A stretch of 16,109 nucleotides of DNA from Brooklawnia sp937867175 (GTDB lineage Bacteria > Actinomycetota > Actinomycetes > Propionibacteriales > Propionibacteriaceae), in contig DAISIR010000033.1 in NCBI GenBank assembly GCA_036821905.1, positions 1-16,109 of the forward strand, written 5' to 3'. Every line of letters starts with the position of its first letter. Within the stretch, counting starts at the first letter, position 1. Shown piece after piece: positions 1 through 6,971 of this stretch. The notes below the pieces were generated by a model, which ran no database searches, was not told the DNA's origin, and worked only from the letters and a program-made list of their open reading frames with translations. The position numbers and the translations under genes are program-made.

Positions 1-968
1 TGGCACCAGATCCGGTTCTGGTCGAACCCGTGCAACGGCAGGTTCGCCAGCCCGGAGTCCTTCGCGGCCCGGATCCGGTCCTCACAACGGGCCCGACACC
101 GATGCCGGACTTCCAGGTCGGCCAACTGGCCGCGGGTGGTGTTGGCCGCGAACGCGGTCAACCGGTAGCCGTCGACGTCGTCGAATCGCAACTGTGCGCC
201 GGGGTGGGGCCGTTCGCGGCGGACGATGATCCGCATCCCGGGCGGCCAGCCGGCCAGGTCGACCAGCCCGGTGAACTCGGCGGCACCCGCCAGCTGGGCC
301 GCGATCCCAACCCGACCTGGTCCAGCGCGTCAGCGATCACCTTCTGGTGATCGGCGGCGGTGTTCGATCCCGCATTGCCGGCCCGCAACAAGATGGTCAA
401 CGGTTCCCCGGTCCCTTGCGGGCCGTGATCGACGAACGCGCACAACCGGTGGAACCCGAAACCTGTGTTTGAACGTTGCTGCAGCCTTCTCCTTCTCCGA
501 ATGCGCCGTCACCAAGGTCGCATCCAAATCGATGATCAACGGATCGGCCACCGTGGCCCGGCCCGCCGGCGACCCATCACCGGTCAACTGCCAGGCGGTT
601 TCGCGGGCCGTCTTGCGGGCCCGCCCGATCGCCGCGATCGCTCGATCGGCATCGGAGGCGAGCAGCTTGATCAGCCGGGACACGGTCGGATCGGATGCGA
701 CCCGACCGTAGATACCAGGCTCGTCACGCAGCGCGGTGACGTCGGCCAGGCAGTCCCCGCCCAACGCCAACCCGATCGCCAGATCGCAGATGATCTTGCC
801 CGGATCGTGCACCGCGAACGGTTTGCGCCACGCCGCCAGTTGCGCCGACAGCACCCGATCCAGACCAGTCGCCCGGACCGTCTCCACCAGCAACAGACCA
901 CCGGCCTGCCCAACCGCAGGCACCTCGGCGCTGGCGAACCTGTCGTTGGCCTTCGACCAACGCCGTGG
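1..968 (-). pseudogene. IS1380-family transposase, degenerate and cut by the window edge
   Basis: This is a broken DDE transposase of the IS1380 family. Reading leftward from about 968, the protein has the family's N-terminal block (AWRKPFAVHDPGKIICDLAI, then EPGIYGRVASDPTVSRLI) and the first catalytic aspartate in PLIIDLDATLVTAHSEKEKA. Near 460-465 an extra base in the CACAGG stretch shifts the frame; the protein continues in another frame as FGFHRLCAFVDHGPQGTGEP. Near 300-310 an internal deletion joins VIADALDQVG to a GAAEFTGLVDL block. This removes roughly 70 residues that in the family carry the second catalytic motif (RTDSAGGTH-like), and it shifts the frame again. The tail (RPHPGAQLRFDDVDGYRLTA, then NLPLHGFDQNRIW) leaves the window at base 1. 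No convincing start codon is visible near 968, so the 5' end may also be lost. The family call is firm; the right boundary is approximate. Confidence 0.85.
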
Positions 969-1067
969 AGGATCTCGGGTCCGACTGCGTTCCGTCGGCG
1001 GTGAGATGGGCGCGGTGCTGTTCGGCCTGGCGGGCGCAACGCTGCCGTCCGCAGCCGGGATTAGCCT

Positions 1068-1211
1068 GTGGAATGCGGAGCCCACGCACGGTATCGAATC
1101 GAGGACCACGGCCTCTGGCAATACATCACGCGGCGCGAGGAGAACAACAGCGCGTTCCCCGTTGTTCTGCGGCACTTCCCAACCGAACTCAAGTTGCTCC
1201 CTGGTCGTTGA
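1068..1211 (+). pseudogene. possible 3' remnant of an upstream gene
   Basis: In the 390-base stretch between the transposase remnant and the kinase gene, one plus-strand frame reads 47 codons to a TGA. It starts at a GTG just after an in-frame TAG. The composition is protein-like (HARYRIEDHGLWQYITRREE, then FPVVLRHFPTELKLLPG). It may be the C-terminus of a gene that once preceded the kinase and was truncated by the IS1380 event. I do not recognise the family. The rest of 970-1362 holds only the putative promoter described separately. Confidence 0.22.
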
Positions 1212-1262
1212 CGCAGGCGCTCCACCGCACGGCACACGAGAAGGCCGGTTGCCGCCGCGGAT

Positions 1263-1292
1263 TTCACAGACAGAGCCTTGGCTTCGTAAGAT
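1263..1292 (+). promoter_or_regulatory. possible sigma-70-type promoter of the kinase-phosphatase operon
   Basis: TTCACA (1263-1268) and TAAGAT (1287-1292) are separated by 18 bases and lie about 70 bases upstream of the ATG at 1363. The hexamers are reasonable but not perfect, and nothing else supports the call. Confidence 0.3.
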
Positions 1293-1362
1293 GACTGCGG
1301 GCTCGCTCGTGTCCACCCCGATTCGCCTAGTGAGTCACCCCCTCAGAGAAGGTCTCTTTCGT

Positions 1363-2826
1363 ATGGAACTTGCCGATTACCTGCGGATACTGCGTAAGTA
1401 CTGGCGCAGTGTGGCCGCGGTCACCTTGGCCACACTGCTACTCGCAGCGCTGTTCTCCCTTGTCAGCAAGCCCACCTACACCTCCAATTCAACGATCTTC
1501 CTGTCGATCAGGAACGCCAGCACCGCCGGCGAACTGAACGCCGGCTCCAGCTACGTCGAGAACCAGGCGCAGTCGTTCGCGAAGGTGGCCCGTACACCGA
1601 TCGTCCTGCAGCCGGTCATCGACGACCTCAAACTCGATACCACGCCCGAGAAGCTAGCCGGCAGCATCACCGCGACTATCCCGACCAACACCGCGACCAT
1701 CGACCTGTCGGTGGTGCGCGGCGATCCCGCCGAGGCGGCCGCCATCGCGTCCGCGGTCAGCAACCGGCTCATCGTGGTCGTCGCGCAACTGTCCCCGCCC
1801 GGGCCGGACGGCGCCGAACCCGTCGTCGCCACCGTCGTGAAGCCGGCCACCACCCCGACGTCGCCGACCTCACCGAAGGTGGCCCAGAACCTCGCCTTGG
1901 GTGTCCTGCTCGGGCTGCTGCTCGGCGCCGGGCAGGCGATCCTGCGCGACACGCTGAACGTGCACGTCCGCACCGTCAAGGACATCGAGCGGGTCACCGA
2001 ACGCCCGGTACTGGGCACCATCGCATTCGACCCGGGCGCCGTGGCCCAGCCGCTGGTGCTGGAGGTCGACCCGCACTCGCCGCGCGCCGAGGCCTACCGC
2101 CGGCTGCGCACCAACCTGCAATTCCTGGGCCTCGAAGCCGGCAAGCGCTCCATCGTGGTCACCGCGTCGATCAGCGGCGAGGGCAAGACCACCAGCGCCA
2201 TCAACATCGCCTCTACCCTGGCGGTGGCCGGTGAACGCGTCCTGATCATCGACGCCGACCTGCGTCGTCCCAAGGTGGCCGGCTACCTGCAACTCGAAGG
2301 CTCCGTGGGCCTCACCACCGTGCTGATCGGCGATGCACGCCTCGAAGACGTGGTGCAGCCGTACGGCAACACCCGCATGGACGTCCTGACCGCAGGCCCC
2401 GTACCCCCGAACCCGGCCGAACTGCTTGGCTTCGACGCCATGCGACAGTTGGTCGACCAAGCCATGGCAAGCTACGACTCCGTCATCATCGACACTCCCC
2501 CGCTGCTACCCGTCACCGACGCCGCGGTGCTGTCAGACCTCGCCTCTGGCACGCTGCTGATCGCCGGCGCCCGAGTGGTCCGTCGCCCCGAACTGGCAGC
2601 CGCCATCGCCAGCCTGGAACAGGTGGACGCCCGAATCCTCGGCGTGGTGCTCAACATGGCGCAACCCTCCGACAGCGACCGCTACGGCTACCGATACTCC
2701 TACCAGTACTACGGGCCGGGGGAGGCCAAGACCCCGGCGCAACCCGAACCGGTCACCCCGGTAGCCGAACCAGCCCCTGCCGGCGGAAGACGAATGCCCG
2801 CCAGGGCGATCAGACCTAGCCGCTGA
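1363..2826 (+). CDS. Wzc/CpsD-type polysaccharide co-polymerase and tyrosine autokinase
   Basis: A 487-residue inner-membrane BY-kinase that controls chain length or export of a surface polysaccharide. The N-terminal Wzz-like part begins MELADYLRILRKYWRS, with a first membrane helix at about residues 17-36. An extracytoplasmic stretch follows, then a second helix at about 173-194 (LALGVLLGLLLGAGQAIL). The cytoplasmic kinase carries Walker A (SISGEGKTT, K275), Walker A' (VLIIDADLRRP, D297 and D299), Walker B (SVIIDTPP, D377) and a Tyr-rich tail at 441-450 with six tyrosines, the usual autophosphorylation cluster. The start at 1363 is chosen because MELADY is the family N-terminus and AGAGAAGG lies about 10 bases upstream. 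The open frame continues back to 736, but that part is antisense to the transposase remnant. The phosphatase gene begins 3 bases after the stop, so the two are surely co-transcribed. Function is firm; which polysaccharide it serves is unknown. Confidence 0.93.
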   Translation: MELADYLRILRKYWRSVAAVTLATLLLAALFSLVSKPTYTSNSTIFLSIRNASTAGELNAGSSYVENQAQSFAKVARTPIVLQPVIDDLKLDTTPEKLAGSITATIPTNTATIDLSVVRGDPAEAAAIASAVSNRLIVVVAQLSPPGPDGAEPVVATVVKPATTPTSPTSPKVAQNLALGVLLGLLLGAGQAILRDTLNVHVRTVKDIERVTERPVLGTIAFDPGAVAQPLVLEVDPHSPRAEAYRRLRTNLQFLGLEAGKRSIVVTASISGEGKTTSAINIASTLAVAGERVLIIDADLRRPKVAGYLQLEGSVGLTTVLIGDARLEDVVQPYGNTRMDVLTAGPVPPNPAELLGFDAMRQLVDQAMASYDSVIIDTPPLLPVTDAAVLSDLASGTLLIAGARVVRRPELAAAIASLEQVDARILGVVLNMAQPSDSDRYGYRYSYQYYGPGEAKTPAQPEPVTPVAEPAPAGGRRMPARAIRPSR

Positions 2827-2829
2827 CCC

Positions 2830-3393
2830 ATGCCCTCACCAGCGGCCCCCTTCACGATCCTGACGGTCTGCACCGGCAACATCTGCCGCTCGCCCGCAGC
2901 CGAACGGCTACTGGCCTCCGGGATCGGGCCCGGCGTGACCGTACACAGTGCGGGCACCTGGGCTCTGGTGGGTTCTGCCATCGACGAACAGATGGCCGGG
3001 CTGCTGCGCGCGGCCGGCGTCCCCGCAGACGGTTTCGCGGCACGACAGCTGACGGCCGGGCACCTGCGGTCGTCCGACCTCGCGCTGGCGCTCACCACTG
3101 CACACTGCGCCGACATGCTCCAACTGGCGCCGGCGACACTGCGCCGATCATTCACGCTGCTCGAGTTCGCCCGGATCGTCGGGTCAGTAGACTTCCCCAC
3201 GATTCCGGACGGTGACGTGGCTGACCGGCTGCGGGAGATGGTGACGGTCGCGTCCCGGCACCGGATGCTCGGCGAAGTCATCAACGATGACGATGTGCCC
3301 GACCCCTACCGGCGAGGGCCAGAGGCCTTCGCGGCGTCATTCGGGCTCATCAGGGATGCCGTCGACGTCATCGTCGAGGTGGCGCGGGGCTGA
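2830..3393 (+). CDS. low-molecular-weight protein tyrosine phosphatase (Wzb-like)
   Basis: A 187-residue cytoplasmic LMW-PTP that would dephosphorylate the Tyr-rich tail of the preceding kinase, so that cycling of phosphorylation controls polymer assembly. The P-loop CTGNICRS sits at residues 14-21, with the nucleophile C14 and R20 in the CX5R pattern. The general-acid loop DPYRRG is at about 158-163 (D158). Length and motif spacing are normal apart from a somewhat longer middle, as is common in actinobacterial members. Its ATG follows the kinase stop by 3 bases, implying translational coupling. A piece of a second copy of this gene, matching about residues 130-155, occurs at 13078-13162. Confidence 0.93.
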   Translation: MPSPAAPFTILTVCTGNICRSPAAERLLASGIGPGVTVHSAGTWALVGSAIDEQMAGLLRAAGVPADGFAARQLTAGHLRSSDLALALTTAHCADMLQLAPATLRRSFTLLEFARIVGSVDFPTIPDGDVADRLREMVTVASRHRMLGEVINDDDVPDPYRRGPEAFAASFGLIRDAVDVIVEVARG

Positions 3394-3585
3394 GGTCCTG
3401 TCTGGCGCTGGAATTGTGCCTTGATCACCCACCGCCCAGGTCGGATCCGGCAGCACCACCGGGTTGATGACCTGCACGTCGCCCTGACCAACTATGTGGG
3501 TCAGGTTTCGGAAGCCTCTCGCGGTGCCGGAGGTGGATTGGAAGCGGCAAGCGAGATCGGCGGGTTGCAGCTTGTCCCCGACCGT
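3343..3585 (-). pseudogene. possible coding remnant opposite the phosphatase 3' end
   Basis: In the 279-base gap before the membrane glycosyltransferase, the minus strand reads an open, protein-like frame (VGDKLQPADLACRFQSTS, then LTHIVGQGDVQVINPVVLPD and PTWAVGDQGTI). It stays open into the phosphatase 3' end and stops near 3343. An in-frame TAG lies just upstream at about 3586 and no ATG start fits, so if it is genuine it is a fragment of a convergent gene. I do not recognise the family. It could also be a chance open frame in GC-rich DNA. Confidence 0.22.
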
Positions 3586-3595
3586 GGTCTAAAAT
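3565..3595 (+). promoter_or_regulatory. possible promoter of the membrane glycosyltransferase gene
   Basis: TTGCAG (3565-3570) and TAAAAT (3590-3595) are spaced by 19 bases, in a short AT-rich spot, about 78 bases upstream of the GTG start at 3673. This would give the gene a promoter independent of the kinase-phosphatase pair. Confidence 0.33.
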
Positions 3596-3672
3596 GAGGT
3601 CACTGCGCTCAGGATTACGAGCGCTCAGAAGCGGGCCCTTCGCAGGGCGTTCCTCGGGGAAGGGAACCCATC

Positions 3673-5193
3673 GTGTTGCGTCAGGGTGTTGCTGGGCGCG
3701 TTACGAGGTACCGGCAGGTATTAGTTCACTATCAATCGAATGTCACTGCGGTTGCATTGGCGGTCCTCGGATCGCTCTTCGCGTCCGTGCATATCGGAGT
3801 TCCAGGGTTGTGGTCGGACGAAATTGCAACCCTCCTCTCGGCAGAACGTAGCTGGCCACTCCTCACGAAGATGTTGGAAAACATTGACCTGGTTCACGCT
3901 TTCTACTACGCAATAATCCACCTTTGGACCGACATTTTCGGCCACGACACGGTCGCTTTGAGGCTCCCTTCTGCGATTGCAATTGGTCTAACCGGGGCCA
4001 TGACGTTCCTCATAGGGCAGAGACTCATGAGCTACTGGCCCGCTCTTACCGCAGGGATCGGACTGTTCGTCTTGCCTCGAGCGATGTGGGCCGCGACAGA
4101 GGCTCGGTCCTATGCCATGGCGATGCTCGCAACGAGTCTGGTGGTGTACTGCTTCCTGAGAGCAGTTGATGCGGGAACCGTTGGCTGGTGGGCCTGCTAC
4201 GGCCTTGCTTTGGCTGCGGCCACGCTCTTGTTTCTTTACAGCGCCACGATCGTCGCGGCTCTTGCAGCTGCTGCTCTCGTCCACTCCAGAAAGATGACCA
4301 GATGGCGCAGCCTTGGGATTGCCACAGCCGTGTCATTAATCGCGCTGATGCCCTTTGTCACAGGCGTGGTCAGCCAGCGTGACCAAGTCTCTTGGATATC
4401 ATTAACCCAACCCGCTGACGTCGCTTTCGCAATCGCTGGCCCACTGGGGCGCATTCCTTTCGAACTCGTCATTCCCTACGGCCTGCTCATGCTGGCCAGT
4501 ACCGCGGCGCTCATCAAGACTAGTTGGAGCGATGACTGGCCCCCCCGGCCAGAGCTATCACCGCTGTCACCTAGAGCCTCGGGAGTCCTGCTTCTCGGAT
4601 GGCTGGTGCTTCCGTCAGCGATCCTGCTGATCGCCAATGCGTTCATGCCGGTCTATTCGCCACGGTATGCGTCCATCTCGACGCCAGCGCTTGCGCTCCT
4701 GTTGGGTGAGCTCGTTTACATTGCCGGGCGCTTTAAGCGTGAGGTTTCGGCTGGAGTTCTCGTTCTGGTTACCCTGCTGGGGTACCCTCGGTGGATTGAG
4801 ATTCACCAGAATGATGCCAAGAGCAGCGTGAATTTGGTGGCCGACACCGTTGAGACTCTGCGTCGGGGAGAAGGTGAAGCGATCTGGTTCGACGGTTCGA
4901 ACCGAACGGCGCGCGATGTGCTGTATGCGCACCCGGAAGTATTCGCAGGGACTGTGGACCTTACGCTGGCAAGCCCGCCAGGAGCCGAGGGACGCCTATA
5001 TGAGACTACTATGCCCCTCACCTCCGCATCGAGCCGCTTAACCGATATCTCGCGGATCATAGGAATCGTGCGGAAGCCCGAGATGCCTGGAGTGGAAGAA
5101 GACCTTCGGTGGCTGCGGACTCAAGGCTTCTGTCAAGCCCCCGGCGGCTCCGACATCGAAACGTGGCGGATTCTCGTACTGGAGCGATGCTGA
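3673..5193 (+). CDS. polytopic membrane glycosyltransferase, GT39/ArnT-like (GT-C fold)
   Basis: A 506-residue integral membrane protein likely to transfer a sugar from a polyprenyl-phosphate donor on the outer face of the membrane. The first loop after the opening helix holds the acidic GT-C/GT39 motif (GLWSDEIATLL, D49-E50). It is followed by a HAFYYAIIHLW segment and a LRLPSAIAIGL segment, which match the layout of the first loops and helices in the PMT/ArnT-like superfamily. A long series of hydrophobic helices runs to about residue 360, and a soluble C-terminal domain of about 140 residues ends in LERC. The GTG start is supported by GGGGAAGGGA about 7 bases upstream. Base composition is visibly less GC-rich than its neighbours (many ATT, TTG and TCT codons), suggesting separate acquisition. 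Substrate cannot be told. Its position next to the kinase-phosphatase pair fits polysaccharide or glycolipid assembly. Confidence 0.75.
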   Translation: MLRQGVAGRVTRYRQVLVHYQSNVTAVALAVLGSLFASVHIGVPGLWSDEIATLLSAERSWPLLTKMLENIDLVHAFYYAIIHLWTDIFGHDTVALRLPSAIAIGLTGAMTFLIGQRLMSYWPALTAGIGLFVLPRAMWAATEARSYAMAMLATSLVVYCFLRAVDAGTVGWWACYGLALAAATLLFLYSATIVAALAAAALVHSRKMTRWRSLGIATAVSLIALMPFVTGVVSQRDQVSWISLTQPADVAFAIAGPLGRIPFELVIPYGLLMLASTAALIKTSWSDDWPPRPELSPLSPRASGVLLLGWLVLPSAILLIANAFMPVYSPRYASISTPALALLLGELVYIAGRFKREVSAGVLVLVTLLGYPRWIEIHQNDAKSSVNLVADTVETLRRGEGEAIWFDGSNRTARDVLYAHPEVFAGTVDLTLASPPGAEGRLYETTMPLTSASSRLTDISRIIGIVRKPEMPGVEEDLRWLRTQGFCQAPGGSDIETWRILVLERC

Positions 5194-5211
5194 CCGGCAC
5201 CATACGAGTTC

Positions 5212-5481
5212 GTGCCGTCCACACCAACCATCGTTACCCGGCTTGTGGCGGTGAGCGGACGCCTGGTCGACCAGCTGGAGTTGCTGAACCGGCAGCTGCG
5301 GGATCTCGACACCCAACTCGCCGCCGCGGTCGATCAGCACCCCGATGGTGGGTTGTTCACCAGCTTCCCCGGCATCGGATCGGTGATCGCCGGCACCCGT
5401 CATGAGCCGAGCCCACATGCTCCAAGATCCGTCGCCGACCGTTACGCTTCTCCACAATCTCCTGAGTTTCAGGTGGCTTGA
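5212..5481 (+). pseudogene. IS110-family transposase fragment
   Basis: Only the middle of an IS110-type (DEDD) transposase remains: the coiled-coil stretch (LELLNRQLRDLDTQLAAAV) followed by the conserved HPDGGLFTSFPGIGSVIA block, which in intact members opens the C-terminal transposase_20 domain. The match ends at about 5395; the remaining codons to the stop at 5481 are unrelated. Both the RuvC-like N-terminus and the catalytic Ser region are missing, so this is a dead relic. The segment 5400-5514 after it contains nothing I can identify. Confidence 0.7.
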
Positions 5482-5514
5482 GGGCGTACTTGGTTGTTGG
5501 CTAGGGGGCTTGGG

Positions 5515-5715
5515 GGCTCTTCGCACCTGAGCGTGGGGTCACAGTCCTAGCCCACCGCCGATGAGGAGCATTCTGAGTCGGTAGTTGTCGGGGTCTCGGA
5601 AGCCTCTGGCGATCCGGCGGGCGAGTTCGATCAGGCCGTTGATGCATTCGGTTCCGCCGTTGTTGGCGCCGTCGGTGGTGAAGTAGCCCAGGAACGCGTC
5701 TCGCCACTGGTTAAG
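5515..5715 (-). mobile_element. inverted right-end fragment of an ISL3-family element
   Basis: These 201 bases are almost identical to the reverse complement of 9173-9373, the right end of the complete ISL3 element. They include its right terminal repeat (5515-5539) and the last roughly 58 codons of the transposase (from NQWRDAFLGYFTTDG to GGGLGL). I noticed one clear difference, inside the repeat (TTCGCACC against TTCGTACC). The match breaks at GGTTAAG, which is exactly the edge of the 8-bp target duplication of the complete copy. The near identity says that this fragment and the full copy diverged recently. Confidence 0.85.
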
Positions 5716-5716
5716 C
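5709..5716. repeat. left target-site duplication GGTTAAGC
   Basis: This 8-bp sequence abuts the left inverted repeat of the ISL3 element and recurs exactly at 9374-9381 after the right repeat. ISL3-family elements typically duplicate 8 bp. Confidence 0.9.
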
Positions 5717-5741
5717 GGCTCTTCTGACTTGAGCGTGGGGT
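5717..5741 (+). repeat. left terminal inverted repeat of the ISL3 element
   Basis: It begins GGCTCTTCTGACTTGAGCG and matches the complement of 9349-9373 at 22 of 25 positions (mismatches at positions 9, 10 and 13). Confidence 0.9.
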
Positions 5742-5840
5742 GAGCGTGGCGCCGGCGGTGGGCGTGTCGGTGGGGTGAGAGGGGTCGAGGCCCTCAAGAA
5801 TCGGGGTTACCACACCACCTGATACCCGAGGACCTCGACG

Positions 5841-6374
5841 ATGCCTGATTCTACTTCCTGTTGCGCTGCTACCGGGGGCTACTGCCAGCGTTGCGATCTT
5901 CTGGTCGGCCTGCCGGGGCTCCATGTGGTCGGCGTCGAACGCGACGACGCCGGGTTGCGGGTAGAGGTCGAGTCCCGGGCGCCGGCGGTGATGGGCTGCC
6001 CCGCCTGCGGGGTCGTGGCGCATGCTCATGGGCGGCAGCGGGTGGAGTTGATCGACGCGCCGAGCTTCGGCAGGCCGGTGAGGTTGTGGTGGCGGAAACG
6101 ACGATGGGTGTGTCCCGAGCCGATGTGCCCGGTGGCCTCGTTCATGGAGCAAGACCCCGAGGTGGCGCCACGCAGGGCGCTGCTCACTGCTCGCGCGACC
6201 GGGTGGGCGATCGGGCAGATGCGGCGGGAGAACGCCTCGGTCCAGGGCTTGGCCCGGCAACTGGGCTGCACCTGGAAGACACTCTGGCGGGCGGTCAAGC
6301 CGGTGCTGGAGGCCGCTGCCGCGGACGAGTCCCGGTTCGCCGGGGTCACCTGTCTTGGCGTCGACGAACACATC
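5841..6374 (+). CDS. ISL3 transposase, 5' exon (codons 1-178)
   Basis: N-terminal part of an ISL3-family DDE transposase that binds the terminal repeats and cuts DNA. A zinc-binding region has cysteine pairs C53/C56 (CPACG) and C91/C96 (CPEPMC). A helix-turn-helix follows at about 133-155 (SVQGLARQLGCTWKTLWRAV). The exon ends in the catalytic motif LGVDEHI, where D175 is the first DDE aspartate. The ATG at 5841 has GAGGA about 9 bases upstream. The reading frame is cut after codon 178 by the group II intron (GTGCG at 6375). Unspliced translation would read into the intron and stop near 6449. Joined to the exon at 8552, it gives LGVDEHI-WHHVSTKPVDLGG, which is continuous with the family. Confidence 0.9.
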
Positions 6375-6971
6375 GTGCGCCTTGTGGCGCTGTTGTTTCG
6401 GATGGAGGTGAGAGACCTGCATCGCGCCGTTGTCGTAGCAGCGGGGTGAAGCTGGCGGCAGCCGGGCCTTGGGGAACGCCGGGGTCGGGTGGGAGCAGCC
6501 GCGACAAAGTCAGGACGGTCCAGCACTGCCGGATGGGCCGGGTCTGGTGAGCAAGACGGGAAGGTGTACGAGAGGAACCGGTGTCGTAAAGCCTCTTGAT
6601 CGTCGACCAGCTCGAACCCGGTGGATACGGGCTGGAGTGCGGTGCGTAACCGCCGGTGGTGGTCGTCAGCCAGATGACCGCCGGGGCGGGGAACTGTCGG
6701 AACGATGGTATGTGTCGGGTCCGGCAGGTCGTGGTGAAGGTCTACGGCGTAGCCACGACGATGCCGCAGGGGTAAAGCCGGACGCCTCACCCGTCGACCG
6801 AACAACAACAGTGAACAAGGGAACCCTCCGCATTCCGTTCCCCCTTGTGGGGATAGGTGCGTTGCCGGCTGAAGGGTGTGGGAGGGGGCGGAGCCGTCGT
6901 AGTACTCCGAGGTCGGGAAAGCCAGCCACCTGGGGAAGGACGGCAGCGAGAGGAAGCAAGGAGGGACTGTG

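Noticed and set aside
226..1004. Long plus-strand open frames over the left region
   Set aside because: They mirror the IS1380 transposase on the minus strand and are rich in Arg/Pro, typical of shadow frames in GC-rich DNA.
736..1362. Upstream extension of the kinase frame to an apparent start at 736
   Set aside because: The extension is antisense to the transposase remnant and lacks any kinase-family sequence; MELADY at 1363 with a ribosome site is the natural start.
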